Source: Ignavibacteria bacterium
Lineage (GTDB): Bacteria > Bacteroidota > Ignavibacteria > Tepidaquicellales > Tepidaquicellaceae
Assembly (NCBI GenBank): GCA_016788375.1
Contig: JAEUSI010000008.1
Coordinates: 1 to 44,727 of the forward strand
Direction of reading: 5' to 3'
Length of the DNA stretch: 44,727 nt
Shown piece by piece: positions 34,409 to 43,585 of this stretch. How positions within the stretch are numbered: the first letter of the stretch is position 1; each line of letters opens with the position of its first letter. The notes below the pieces were generated by a model. The model saw only the letters and a program-made list of their open reading frames with translations. It had not been told where the DNA came from and did no database searches. The translations under genes were made by a program, and so were the position numbers.

Positions 34409-35401
34409 ATGAAAAATTACACTGACGTTTACACTGAATATAAAAAAATCATAGATAAAATTCTTTCCACTTCAATTCAGAAACAGACACCGGAAACATT
34501 ATACAAACCGCTTAAATATCTTCTGGACGGAGGAGGAAAAAGAATTAGACCCGTGCTTTTGATATTTGCCTGCGAAGCTGCCGGCGGAAAAATGGAAGAT
34601 GCCGTTAATGCATCAGTTGCAATTGAATTGCTTCACAACTTTACACTTGTACATGATGATATTATGGATAATGCCGATACAAGGAGAGGGAGACTGACCA
34701 TACATAATAAATGGAACACAAATGTCGCAATACTTTCCGGAGATCATTTAATCGGAATGGCATATACATATCTTCTGAAAACTGATTCGGAAAGGCTCGG
34801 AGAGATTGCAAGGACTTTTACTGACGGAATTATCGAAGTCTGCGAAGGGCAGAGTTATGACAAGGAGTTTGAAAGCAGAAAAGATGTAACTGTCGAAGAA
34901 TATATAATGATGATCGGCAAAAAAACCGCAAAGATGCTTGAAACATCTGCGCTGATAGGCGCAATTATAGGCAAAGGTAGCGCAGAGATGATGCTGAATT
35001 TAAAAGAATACTCGTCAAATCTCGGAATTGCTTTTCAGATTCTAGACGATCTTCTTGACATTACATCAACGGAAAAAGAGCTTGGCAAAAAAATTGGCGG
35101 TGATCTTGTTGAAGGAAAGAAAACTTTCATTTTATTAAAAGCACTGGAACTTGTAAAAGAGAGAAATGATCTTTCAAAATTATATTATATAATTGAGCAC
35201 AACGGTCTGGAAAATAATGAAGACGAGCAGATTGCCGGAATAAAATATATATTTGAGAAGCACGGAGTGATTGATTATGCAAAAAAGGAGATTGAAAAAT
35301 ATACCGAAAGGGCGGATAACAGTCTTAATAAAATACCAGGAAGTGAGAGCAGAGACAGACTCAAATGGTTTTCAAATATGCTTATGAGCAGAAGTTTTTA
35401 G
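34409..35401 (+). CDS. Short-chain polyprenyl diphosphate synthase
   Basis: A trans-isoprenyl diphosphate synthase that extends allylic diphosphates with IPP. GGGKRIRPVLL, the first Asp-rich motif VHDDIMDNADTRRG and the second FQILDDLLD are all present. A Phe lies five residues before the first DDxxD (HNFTLVHDD), which usually limits products to C15-C20, so a farnesyl or geranylgeranyl synthase is likelier than a long-chain quinone-tail enzyme. In-frame starts also occur at 34352 (TTG) and 34358 (ATG). I chose ATG 34409 because it puts GGKRxRP at the usual distance from the N-terminus; the upstream 17 residues look unstructured. No Shine-Dalgarno is seen at any of them. Confidence 0.9.
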   Translation: MKNYTDVYTEYKKIIDKILSTSIQKQTPETLYKPLKYLLDGGGKRIRPVLLIFACEAAGGKMEDAVNASVAIELLHNFTLVHDDIMDNADTRRGRLTIHNKWNTNVAILSGDHLIGMAYTYLLKTDSERLGEIARTFTDGIIEVCEGQSYDKEFESRKDVTVEEYIMMIGKKTAKMLETSALIGAIIGKGSAEMMLNLKEYSSNLGIAFQILDDLLDITSTEKELGKKIGGDLVEGKKTFILLKALELVKERNDLSKLYYIIEHNGLENNEDEQIAGIKYIFEKHGVIDYAKKEIEKYTERADNSLNKIPGSESRDRLKWFSNMLMSRSF

Positions 35402-35465
35402 AATTTTTCTGCGGAAAAGTTCTTACGGGAAACCGAAATTAAATGTGCAGAAAAGATTTCAGTAA

Positions 35466-35735
35466 ATGATTGAAAAAACAGTTACTATAGTAAATAAAGC
35501 AGGAATGCACACAAGACCTGCATCATCAATAGTAAGAATAGCCGCAAAATACAAATCCGATTTTTTCATTTCAAAAAACGGTTTCGAAGTAAACGGAAAG
35601 AGTATAATCGGAGTAATGACACTTGCAGCAGAGCAGGGATCAACACTTGAACTGAAATTCATAGGAGAGGATGAGGCTGAATTATCGGAAGAAATGATAA
35701 AATTCTTTAATGAAGGTTTCGGAGAGCCCAAATAA
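35466..35735 (+). CDS. ptsH: HPr-family phosphocarrier protein
   Basis: An 89-residue HPr. The phosphorylatable His15 is in NKAGMHTRPAS, and Ser46 lies in NGKSIIGVMTLAA, the context recognised by HPr kinase/phosphorylase in other bacteria. Length and numbering match canonical HPr exactly. No enzyme I or EII gene is in the window. Outside complete PTS systems, HPr with HprK can act in regulation only, but that cannot be decided here. The stop codon overlaps the mfd start by one base (TAATG), so the two are translationally coupled. Confidence 0.95.
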   Translation: MIEKTVTIVNKAGMHTRPASSIVRIAAKYKSDFFISKNGFEVNGKSIIGVMTLAAEQGSTLELKFIGEDEAELSEEMIKFFNEGFGEPK

Positions 35736-38700
35736 TGTCAAAGTCGCTAAATAATCTGATTCAGGAAGTATTGTCATCCCCGTTATTTGCTTTGTTAAAA
35801 GACAGTCTTGCCAAAAGCAATATAACGGCTGCAAACGTATACGGATCGCTGCTTTCACTGTTAACGGCATATTGTTACGGAAATTATTCGGGAAAAATAT
35901 TTTTCATTTCCCATGAGAATGAAAGGCTGATAAAAGTCAGGGATGATCTTGAAATCATCAGTGATAAAATTAACACCTCACTTTATTCTTCCGGAATAAA
36001 CGACAATGATCCGGTTTCAAAAACCCTGCTGGATCTGACTGAAGAAGATGAATTTGTAGTTTTTGCAAATGCAGGAGAAATCAGCAGAAAAATTATTTCA
36101 AAAGAAAGATTTAAAGGATCATTACTTGAGCTTAAGAAAAATTCCGTTTACAGTTTTGAAGAACTCATTAAGACGCTTAAAAAGTATAATTTCAGCAGAA
36201 AAGATTTTGTAGAGGAAGAAGGGGATTATTCCGTTCGGGGAGGAATAATTGATCTGTTTGCTGAAAGCATGGAAAGTCCTGTCAGAATAGAGTTTTTCGG
36301 TGATACTATCGAATCTTTAAGGGAGTTTGAAATAAATTCGCAAAGATCAGTCAGAGAAATCGAATCCGTAAAAATCACCATAAATCTTTCGGAAGAATCA
36401 GAAGAAAATGAAATTGTAAAGAACGAAAGCATAACAAGTTACTTACCGGAAGGCACGCTTATAGTTTTTGACGAACCCGAAATATGCCTTGGGATGATAA
36501 GCGATGAAAATGATTTACGGTATCTCGGCAAATTCAGGAACATTTATGTACCGGCAATTTCAGGACTGAGCGGTGATATCAATTCCGTATATGACAAGCA
36601 GGGAACAGAAACAATAAATTTTAATTCTTCTCCGCAGCCTTCATTTCATTCAAATCTGAAGAGTCTTTATAAGAATCTTTCCGGATATTTAGACAGCGGT
36701 TACAGTATCAGCATACTTGCTTCGGATAGTTATCAGTCAAAGAGAATAAAAGAGCTCATTGAGGATTTTGAAGATGAGAGTGTTCAGGAACTGGATGAAC
36801 AAATTCACCCAGAGACTGAATTTGCGGAAGATTTCAAAAGCGGAAATATAAAGAAAGAACTTTTAAACAATTTTTCTGTACTTCCCGAATCAATACAGAG
36901 CGGATTTATTTTTCATGACAGAAAAACAGTTGTTTACACGGAGCATCAGATTTTCGGACGTTATTTTAAGCATATAAAAAAGAGGAAGCAGAAATTCAAA
37001 GGACTTACATTCAGCGAATTAAAAGAGCTGCAGTACGGAGATTATATAGTTCACCGTGATTTCGGAATAGGAATTTATTCCGGTTTGAAAATAATTACTG
37101 TGGGAAACAGCAGGCAGGAAGTTGTGGTGCTTTCATATAACGGCAATGACAAGCTTTTTCTGAATCTGAACAATATAAATTTAATAAAGAAATATTCTGG
37201 CAATGAAGGACATAAGCCTGCGCTGACAAAACTAGGAGGGAATGAATGGGATAAACTAAAGGAGAGAGCGAAGAAAAAAGTAAAAGACATTGCCAGGGAT
37301 CTTATTATACTTTATGCAAAAAGAAAATCAGAAAAAGGTTACACATTTTCAAAGGACACGCACTGGCAGAAAGAACTTGAAGCAAATTTTATGTATGAAG
37401 ATACTCCGGATCAGTTTTCGGCAACAGAAGACACAAAAGCAGATATGGAAACGGAAACTCCAATGGACAGATTAATCTGCGGTGATGTAGGATTCGGAAA
37501 AACCGAAATTGCTGTTAGAGCGGCATTTAAAGCAGTAATGGATAACAAGCAGGCGGCTGTGCTCGTTCCGACAACCATACTGGCTGTTCAGCATTACAAT
37601 ACATTCAGAGACAGATTATCGCCGTTTGCAGTGGAAGTGGACAATATTACACGGCTCAGATCAGCAAAAGAACAGAAAAAAATTCTTGAACGGCTTGAAG
37701 AGGGAAAACTTAATATACTTATAGGCACACACAGGCTGTTATCAAAAGATATTAAGTTCAAAGACCTCGGGCTGCTGATAATAGATGAAGAACAGAGATT
37801 CGGAGTAAAGGCAAAGGAAAAATTAAGAAGTCTCAGGCCGAATGTGGACACATTAACTTTAACCGCAACCCCTATTCCAAGAACGCTGAATTTTTCTTTG
37901 CTTGGAGCGAGAGATCTTTCTATAATCAATACACCGCCTAAAAACAGGAAACCTATAATTACGGAAATCATCAGTCTTGACTGGAATAATATTTCTACAA
38001 TTATCAGAAATGAGCTCAGGCATAACGGCCAAGTATATTTTGTAAATGATAAAATAAAGAATCTTCATTTGCTCGGAGACACAATAAAGACATACGTTCC
38101 CGAGGCAAAGATAGGAATAGCGCACGGACAGATGGAAGGAAAGGAACTTGAAGACGTGATAATCCGATTTATCGAAAAAAAGCTGAATGTACTTCTTTGC
38201 ACTAAAATTATAGAATCCGGACTTGACATACCAAACGTAAATACAATTATCATAAATAATGCCGATATGTACGGACTTGCTGAATTGTATCAGCTGCGGG
38301 GAAGAGTGGGAAGGAGCGAAGTACAGGCTTATGCTTATCTGATTTCTCCTCCGAACGGTAATCTTAAGAAAACGGCAATCAGGAGATTACAGGCAATCGA
38401 AGAATTTACCGAGCTCGGTTCGGGATTTAATCTTGCAATGCGTGATATGGAAATCAGGGGAGTGGGAAATCTTCTGGGAAGGGAACAAAGCGGGTATGTT
38501 CAGGAAATAGGATTTGATATGTTTATAAGTATAATTGAAGAAGCGGTGCTGGAACTGAAGGATAACGAGTTTAAGGATTTATTCAAAAACGAAGATTCCC
38601 TGAAAAAACTAAATGAAAGCATTAAAAAGAAGACTGAAGAAAAAAGTGCTGTAATTGAAAATGACCTGAATGCGCTGATACAAAAAGATTATATACAGAA

Positions 38701-39106
38701 TGATACGGAAAGACTCAACATTTACAGAAGACTTTATGAACTTACAAATGATGAAGAATTGCTGCTGATAACTGCAGAACTGAAAGACAGGTTCGGAGAA
38801 TTTCTTGATGATGTAAACAATCTGCTGCGGATTATAAAAATTAAAATCAAATGCACTGAACTGGGACTCGAGAAAATTTCAATCAGAGGCAGATCACTTA
38901 AACTGCATTTTCCTTCAGACAAGGAGCATAAAATTTTCAAAAGTAATTTTTTTGAAAAACTTCTCGAAACAATATCGGGTATTAATTCCGGCAAATACAG
39001 TCTCGGCGGAGATAAAGATAAGCTTACCGTGGAAATTATACTTGACAGTATTGATGATAATGAAAGATTAAATGAGACTGAAAATATTTTATCAATAAAG
39101 AATTAA
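35735..39106 (+). CDS. mfd: Transcription-repair coupling factor
   Basis: Mfd removes RNA polymerase stalled at DNA lesions and recruits UvrA. The 1123-residue length is normal. Order of parts: UvrB-homology region (DYSVRGGIIDLF, about 165-180), RNA-polymerase interaction domain (GDYIVHRDFGIGIYSGL near 433), helicase with Walker A GDVGFGKTE (583-591), DEEQ box (684-687), TATPIPRTL, and LYQLRGRVGRSEVQAYAYL, then the TRG motif region and a C-terminal domain that masks UvrA binding. It is coupled to ptsH by a one-base overlap and followed after 9 bases by a FAD oxidoreductase gene. Confidence 0.98.
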   Translation: MSKSLNNLIQEVLSSPLFALLKDSLAKSNITAANVYGSLLSLLTAYCYGNYSGKIFFISHENERLIKVRDDLEIISDKINTSLYSSGINDNDPVSKTLLDLTEEDEFVVFANAGEISRKIISKERFKGSLLELKKNSVYSFEELIKTLKKYNFSRKDFVEEEGDYSVRGGIIDLFAESMESPVRIEFFGDTIESLREFEINSQRSVREIESVKITINLSEESEENEIVKNESITSYLPEGTLIVFDEPEICLGMISDENDLRYLGKFRNIYVPAISGLSGDINSVYDKQGTETINFNSSPQPSFHSNLKSLYKNLSGYLDSGYSISILASDSYQSKRIKELIEDFEDESVQELDEQIHPETEFAEDFKSGNIKKELLNNFSVLPESIQSGFIFHDRKTVVYTEHQIFGRYFKHIKKRKQKFKGLTFSELKELQYGDYIVHRDFGIGIYSGLKIITVGNSRQEVVVLSYNGNDKLFLNLNNINLIKKYSGNEGHKPALTKLGGNEWDKLKERAKKKVKDIARDLIILYAKRKSEKGYTFSKDTHWQKELEANFMYEDTPDQFSATEDTKADMETETPMDRLICGDVGFGKTEIAVRAAFKAVMDNKQAAVLVPTTILAVQHYNTFRDRLSPFAVEVDNITRLRSAKEQKKILERLEEGKLNILIGTHRLLSKDIKFKDLGLLIIDEEQRFGVKAKEKLRSLRPNVDTLTLTATPIPRTLNFSLLGARDLSIINTPPKNRKPIITEIISLDWNNISTIIRNELRHNGQVYFVNDKIKNLHLLGDTIKTYVPEAKIGIAHGQMEGKELEDVIIRFIEKKLNVLLCTKIIESGLDIPNVNTIIINNADMYGLAELYQLRGRVGRSEVQAYAYLISPPNGNLKKTAIRRLQAIEEFTELGSGFNLAMRDMEIRGVGNLLGREQSGYVQEIGFDMFISIIEEAVLELKDNEFKDLFKNEDSLKKLNESIKKKTEEKSAVIENDLNALIQKDYIQNDTERLNIYRRLYELTNDEELLLITAELKDRFGEFLDDVNNLLRIIKIKIKCTELGLEKISIRGRSLKLHFPSDKEHKIFKSNFFEKLLETISGINSGKYSLGGDKDKLTVEIILDSIDDNERLNETENILSIKN

Positions 39107-39115
39107 CTAAAAAAT

Positions 39116-40237
39116 ATGTTGTCATTCTGGGAAAAAAATTCGTTTCTGGATTATCAGTATGTGATAATAGGAGGCGGCATTCTGGGGCTTTCGGCAGCAT
39201 GCACTATAAAGGAAAAAACCCCGGATGCTTCGGTACTTGTACTTGAAAGAGGTATTTTTCCGGCAGGAGCAAGTACAAAGAATGCAGGGTTTGCCTGTTT
39301 CGGCAGCTTGTCCGAAATAATTTCTGACTTCGGGAGAATCGGAACGGATGAAACAGTATCTCTCGTGGAAAAAAGGTGGAAAGGCATAAATATTCTCAGA
39401 AGAAGACTGGGTGATGAGAAAATAGGATTATTGAATTACGGAGGATATGAACTTGTGGATGAAAGCAGAACCGGAAATCTTCTGAAAATAGAATTTGTAA
39501 ACGATAAACTGAAAGACATATTCGGAACGGAAGTTTATAAATTAAAAAATGAAAAGATAAAAGAATTCGGATTTAATGATTCGAAAATTAAAGCTCTTGT
39601 TTACAGTGAATTTGAATCACAGATTGATACAGGGATGATGATGAATTCACTGACAGATTACGCTGTTTCAAAGGGAATAAGAATTCTGACAGGATGCAAT
39701 GCTGAAAGAATCAGCGAAAAGGAAAATCATGTGAGAGTAATTGCAAATGACAGCCTCTCCGGAGAGAAAATATTTTTTTCGGCAAAGAAACTGTATGTTT
39801 GTTCCAATGCTTTTACGAAAAAAATCCTTCCGGAAATTAATGTAAAACCCGGAAGAGGTCAGGTATTGATTACAAAACCTGTAAAAGATCTTAAATTCAA
39901 AGGTGTATTTCATTATGAGGAAGGTTATTACTATTTTAGGAATTTCGGTGAAAGGATTATTCTTGGAGGAGGTAGAAATCATTTTCTGAAAGAGGAAGAG
40001 AGCACAGAGTTTGTGAAGAATGATAAAATAATTACGGATCTGAACGAGAAACTTCAGAACATAATTATTCCCGGAATTAAATATGAGGTTGATTATACCT
40101 GGACCGGTATTATGGCGTTTACAGAAAACAAACTTCCTCTGACAGAGAATATATCTGACAGAATAACCTGCATTATATCCTGCAACGGAATGGGAATCGC
40201 GCTTTCATCTTATATTGCAGAATCTTTGCTGAAGTGA
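39116..40237 (+). CDS. FAD-dependent oxidoreductase (DAO family)
   Basis: A 373-residue flavoprotein of the D-amino-acid/glycine/sarcosine oxidase family. The FAD-binding GGGILG sits in YVIIGGGILGLSAA (about 15-28), followed by the acidic end VLVLERG and GASTKNAGFACFG, the usual second flavin contact. Near the C-terminus YTWTGIMAFTENKLPLTE and CNGMGIALSSYIAE match the closing FAD motif. The substrate is an amine or amino acid but cannot be specified. It lies 9 bases after mfd and may be co-transcribed. It converges on a DinB-like gene across a weak AT hairpin (40237-40257). Confidence 0.9.
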   Translation: MLSFWEKNSFLDYQYVIIGGGILGLSAACTIKEKTPDASVLVLERGIFPAGASTKNAGFACFGSLSEIISDFGRIGTDETVSLVEKRWKGINILRRRLGDEKIGLLNYGGYELVDESRTGNLLKIEFVNDKLKDIFGTEVYKLKNEKIKEFGFNDSKIKALVYSEFESQIDTGMMMNSLTDYAVSKGIRILTGCNAERISEKENHVRVIANDSLSGEKIFFSAKKLYVCSNAFTKKILPEINVKPGRGQVLITKPVKDLKFKGVFHYEEGYYYFRNFGERIILGGGRNHFLKEEESTEFVKNDKIITDLNEKLQNIIIPGIKYEVDYTWTGIMAFTENKLPLTENISDRITCIISCNGMGIALSSYIAESLLK

Positions 40238-40273
40238 ATTATTTTCCCGGAATAATTAAATCAGTATTTAAGC

Positions 40274-40771
40274 TTACATAGCTTCATCCGCAGTCGGTCC
40301 GTAAACCGAAGGAAGAGGAATATCATTTAATCTGAGATATACAGACAACTGACCTCTGTGATGAATGCTGTGACTCAAGACAAAATTTCTCAAAACAATA
40401 AGTTTAGGCAAATCAAAATAAACAGTATCCCCGCTTCTCATTTTCCAGTTTCCTGACAGTGTCTCATCAGAGGCTTTCTTCAGGCATTCAACTGCTTTAG
40501 CCATACTGTCGTCAAAAATTTTAAGTAATTCAGCTTTTGATCCGGCATTTACGGGTTTGTATTCGGAAGCCGCAAAATCCAGTTCATCCGTTTCAACAGT
40601 TGCAGACACCCAGTTCGGGATATCGGCTAAATGCGATGCAAGATGCCCGAGAGTCATTGATTTTTCATGAGGTTTCCAGGAGAATTTATCTTCTGGAACA
40701 GCTTCCAGCATTTTTCTGGTAGCTTTGGATTCACTCAAAAGTTCCTGCAAAACCGGTTCATAAAGTTTCAT
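40274..40771 (-). CDS. DinB/YfiT-family metal-dependent protein
   Basis: A 165-residue four-helix-bundle protein of the DinB superfamily. Three putative metal-binding histidines are visible: His47 in LGHLASHLADIPNWV, and His134 and His138 in LSHSIHHRGQLSVYLR. Members include thiol transferases (bacillithiol- or mycothiol-dependent) and damage-inducible proteins of unknown function. Nothing here picks one. The C-terminal DIPLPSVYGPTADE is typical of the family. The gene stands alone, on the strand opposite its neighbours. Confidence 0.88.
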   Translation of the reverse strand: MKLYEPVLQELLSESKATRKMLEAVPEDKFSWKPHEKSMTLGHLASHLADIPNWVSATVETDELDFAASEYKPVNAGSKAELLKIFDDSMAKAVECLKKASDETLSGNWKMRSGDTVYFDLPKLIVLRNFVLSHSIHHRGQLSVYLRLNDIPLPSVYGPTADEAM

Positions 40772-40922
40772 AAAAAATAAATTTTGATTTTAGAATGCGT
40801 TAAAATAATTAAATTAAATTTCAGTAACAATAAGGCATTTAAATTTTTAAAATTAAATTCAGGATTTCATTGGAAGTAAATTGAATTATTTTTATTTTAA
40901 GAAAAAAAAGAAAGGATAAAAA

Positions 40923-41492
40923 ATGAAAACATCTCAAACAATTTTACTGGCTTTAATTTTTTTTATAACTGTTAATACTCTTTATGCTCAGACTGAAGCT
41001 GAGCAGAAGGTCTGGATGGAATACATGACTCCGGGACCTGAACATGAACAACTGGCAAAATGTGACGGTGAATGGAGTGAAGAAGTCACATTTTGGATGG
41101 ACCCGACTGCCGAACCTATGAAAATGAAATCAGTTTGCATAAACAAGATGATACTTGGCGGAAGGTATCAGTATTCAACACACACCGGAACAATGATGGG
41201 AATGCCATTTGAAGGAATAAGCATTGTTGGATTTGACAATGCAAAAAAAGTTTATCAGAGTTCATGGATAGATAACATGGGTACGGGAGTAATGAATCTT
41301 TCGGGTCCCTTGGATGAGAGTACGAAATCTGTGATATTAACGGGAACTTCATTTGATCCCCAGACCGGTAAGGATGTTCAAGTCAGGGAAGTATTCAAAA
41401 TTATTGATGATAAAACGCAATCAATGGAAATGTATATGATAAAAGACGGCAAGGAAATGAAATCAATGGAAATTTTAATGACAAAGAAATAA
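40923..41492 (+). CDS. Exported DUF1579 protein
   Basis: A 189-residue protein with a signal peptide (1-22, ending YAQ) and a DUF1579 domain: GPEHEQLAKCDGEWSEEVTFW at the start, then GGRYQYSTHTGTMMGMPFEGISIVGFDN and a C-terminal repeat of Met-rich strands. The fold is probably a lipocalin-like beta-barrel. Function is unknown. A purine-rich ribosome-binding site (AAAGAAAGGA) lies before the ATG, better than most genes here, and a strong terminator follows at 41515-41550. Met and Lys are abundant in the last 35 residues. Confidence 0.88.
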   Translation: MKTSQTILLALIFFITVNTLYAQTEAEQKVWMEYMTPGPEHEQLAKCDGEWSEEVTFWMDPTAEPMKMKSVCINKMILGGRYQYSTHTGTMMGMPFEGISIVGFDNAKKVYQSSWIDNMGTGVMNLSGPLDESTKSVILTGTSFDPQTGKDVQVREVFKIIDDKTQSMEMYMIKDGKEMKSMEILMTKK

Positions 41493-41514
41493 GTTTTTCT
41501 TAACCGATAAATAT

Positions 41515-41550
41515 AAAACAGGTCTTTAATTGTAAGACCTGTTTTTTTTT
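41515..41550. terminator. Bidirectional terminator between DUF1579 and YdeI-like genes
   Basis: A 12-bp stem, AAAACAGGTCTT (41515-41526) with AAGACCTGTTTT (41534-41545), has a 7-base loop and is followed by further T's. The flanking genes converge on it. Confidence 0.9.
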
Positions 41551-41560
41551 ATAACGAAAT

Positions 41561-42178
41561 CTAACATTTCTGATACTTCCAGTTTCTGCTTTTGCCTTCT
41601 GCCAGCCATTCAATTGCTGTAGAAATCCTTTTGTCTCTTGTAGCATCTGTCTTTGCTTCAGTTATCCACTGGATATATTCCTTTTTATGCGAGTAGCTGA
41701 AATTTTCAAATGTTTTTAAAGCTGATTTGTTTTTCTTAAGCTTAACTGTAAAGTAGTCCGGGATTATCAGTTCCTTTTTTTCATATGTAGTTTTTCTTGC
41801 AGGAAGTTTTTTCCCTTCTTCATTAAGTTTCATCGCTTCTTTCAGATATTTTATCATGATCTTATCAGAAGGCAGATCCGAAATACTTTTTAACCGCCCA
41901 AACTGTCCCATCGCTTTGATTTCTTTTGAACCGAGAATATTATCCGGATCCTTCATCAGAGATGCTTTCCAGAATCCGAATGAACAATGCTGTTTAAATG
42001 CAGCCATACCGCAGAGTATATCGCCTTTATAACTGAAGTGGGGGAAACTCCATTTCCATGTTTCCTGAATATCCGGACAGGTTTTATGAATAAGTTCCCG
42101 GAGATGCTTTAAAACAGGCCTGGCAAAATCAGCCGACTTTGAGATGTACTCATCAATTTTTTTATTTGTATTTTTCAT
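41561..42178 (-). CDS. DUF1801 / YdeI (OmdA) family protein
   Basis: A 205-residue cytoplasmic protein. The N-terminal half (about 7-115) matches DUF1801/YdhG: VLKHLRELIHKTCPDIQETWKWSFPHFSY and CGMAAFKQHCSFGFWKASL, ending with LKEAMKLNEEGKK. The C-terminal part (about 128-200) matches the bacteriocin-protection YdeI/OmdA domain: KKNKSALKTFENFSYSHKKEYIQWITEAKTDATRDKRI. The two domains occur together in many Bacteroidota. The biochemical function is unknown; the family was linked to bacteriocin resistance in only a few cases. It is a single gene between two non-coding stretches. Confidence 0.9.
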   Translation of the reverse strand: MKNTNKKIDEYISKSADFARPVLKHLRELIHKTCPDIQETWKWSFPHFSYKGDILCGMAAFKQHCSFGFWKASLMKDPDNILGSKEIKAMGQFGRLKSISDLPSDKIMIKYLKEAMKLNEEGKKLPARKTTYEKKELIIPDYFTVKLKKNKSALKTFENFSYSHKKEYIQWITEAKTDATRDKRISTAIEWLAEGKSRNWKYQKC

Positions 42179-42373
42179 GAGAAGTAATTTTATTTTATAA
42201 ACTATGGGTTACTTTTTATGAAGATCCGGCATTTTCAAGCAAGGATTCCGGATTTAAAATTATCCGGTTTAAAAAATTAGTATGTCCGATAACCATTCAA
42301 ACATAGCTAAATTGAATTAAATATAAAACATTCGGAAAAAAATATTCATTTTAAAGTAACATATTGTATTGCA

Positions 42374-43249
42374 TCAGTCACTGTTTGAAAAGATACATTT
42401 TATTTTATCATAGTCCCACAAAAGCAATAAAACACCGCCGCAAAGCATAAGAAATGTAATATAAGGAGTCCCGTAAAACGGTAATGAAACAGTTATAATA
42501 AATATATTGAGAATAATTCCGGAATAAATTATTGCTCCGAGTGTGTTAAAACGGGGTATAAGCAGGAAGAATCCGGTAATGAGCTGCATCACTCCGAGGA
42601 ATTGCCAGTAAATACCTGAGCCTTTCAGACATTCGAAAAAAAATCCTACCGGTGAATCCGTACTGAGCACAGTAAAGGAACTTCCGGTTAACTTCGGAAT
42701 CGAAGGAAAGATAAATGCAAAAGCCAGTATTATTCTCAGGGCTGTAATAAAATACAGAGAAAGTTTAAATTTTTTTAATATATTTATATTGCTGAAAAAA
42801 TTCTTGTTTACAATTATGACAAAGAAAGGAATCATATGTAAAATAACTGCAAGAAAAACAGAAATCAATTTCCCGTTATTATGAAGCGGAAAAAAAAACA
42901 GTGCTAGTAAACCCAGAGGAATGTAAAGCAAAGTACCTGTAATAACACCGGGGAAGAATTCATGATACTTTAAGGAAGCGAAAAGATGAGCAAATCCGTT
43001 AAGCATTACCAGCATTATTGCTGCCATACCGATCAGAGGGTAAGAATTGCCGTAAATCAGGACAAATACACAGAGAGACAGAAACAGAATGTTTATAAAT
43101 GCAATCTGAAAATTATTTATTCCGAGACCGGTTCCGGAAATTAAACTTTTAAATTTCCCAGGAAATCCTCCCGGATAAACAAATTCATCTGTAATATGCA
43201 GTAAAGCCGAAACAAGCAAAAACAGAAATATGTTATCCGTAAACCACAT
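42374..43249 (-). CDS. HXXEE-like and DoxX-like membrane protein
   Basis: A 291-residue membrane protein that appears to join two small membrane domains. The N-terminal half (1-150) resembles HXXEE proteins: LHITDEFVYPGGFPGKF (His18, Asp21-Glu22 in place of Glu-Glu), then NGFAHLFASLKYHEFFPGVITGTLLY. The C-terminal half (about 163-285) resembles DoxX: TALRIILAFAFIFPSIPKLTG, then YWQFLGVMQLITGFFLLIPRFNTLGAIIYSGIILN. About eight helices in total. Function is unknown; redox or quinone-linked roles known for some DoxX proteins are only suggestive. Confidence 0.75.
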   Translation of the reverse strand: MWFTDNIFLFLLVSALLHITDEFVYPGGFPGKFKSLISGTGLGINNFQIAFINILFLSLCVFVLIYGNSYPLIGMAAIMLVMLNGFAHLFASLKYHEFFPGVITGTLLYIPLGLLALFFFPLHNNGKLISVFLAVILHMIPFFVIIVNKNFFSNINILKKFKLSLYFITALRIILAFAFIFPSIPKLTGSSFTVLSTDSPVGFFFECLKGSGIYWQFLGVMQLITGFFLLIPRFNTLGAIIYSGIILNIFIITVSLPFYGTPYITFLMLCGGVLLLLWDYDKIKCIFSNSD

Positions 43250-43585
43250 GTCAGAATTTTGGTAAAATTAATAATTAACATTTAAATATTAAAGTAATGT
43301 GATGAATTTTTTTCTGTAAGGATCCGCTATAAAATATTTATGGAATCCTGAAGAAGGTTTTTTATTAAGAAGTCAGATGATTGATTTATACGAATAAAAG
43401 AAAAGAGAGAAAGACGTGAAAGTAATCATCTTGAACAGAATAGTTCAAAAACACTGATATAAATTGCATACAGAACCGGCGGCATAAAAATTAACGCATT
43501 ACGAAGTTCATAACCTGAAATTTAAATGCCTTTCTGTCTTTAAAGCAAAGCTGATAAAAAGGCATTTAAATACTTAACGCAAATA
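43250..43585. other. Intergenic region with a long hairpin
   Basis: No gene is seen in these 336 bases. The notable element is the hairpin at 43520-43571, described separately. The part next to 43249 should hold the promoter of the minus-strand membrane protein gene, but I find no TAnnTTTG match. Confidence 0.5.
43520..43571 (-). terminator. Hairpin downstream of aquaporin gene
   Basis: A perfect 14-bp stem, ATTTAAATGCCTTT (43520-43533) with AAAGGCATTTAAAT (43558-43571), encloses a 24-base loop. It lies 15 bases past the aqpZ stop on the minus strand and is followed there by only a short T-run, so it is a probable but not textbook terminator. Confidence 0.55.
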
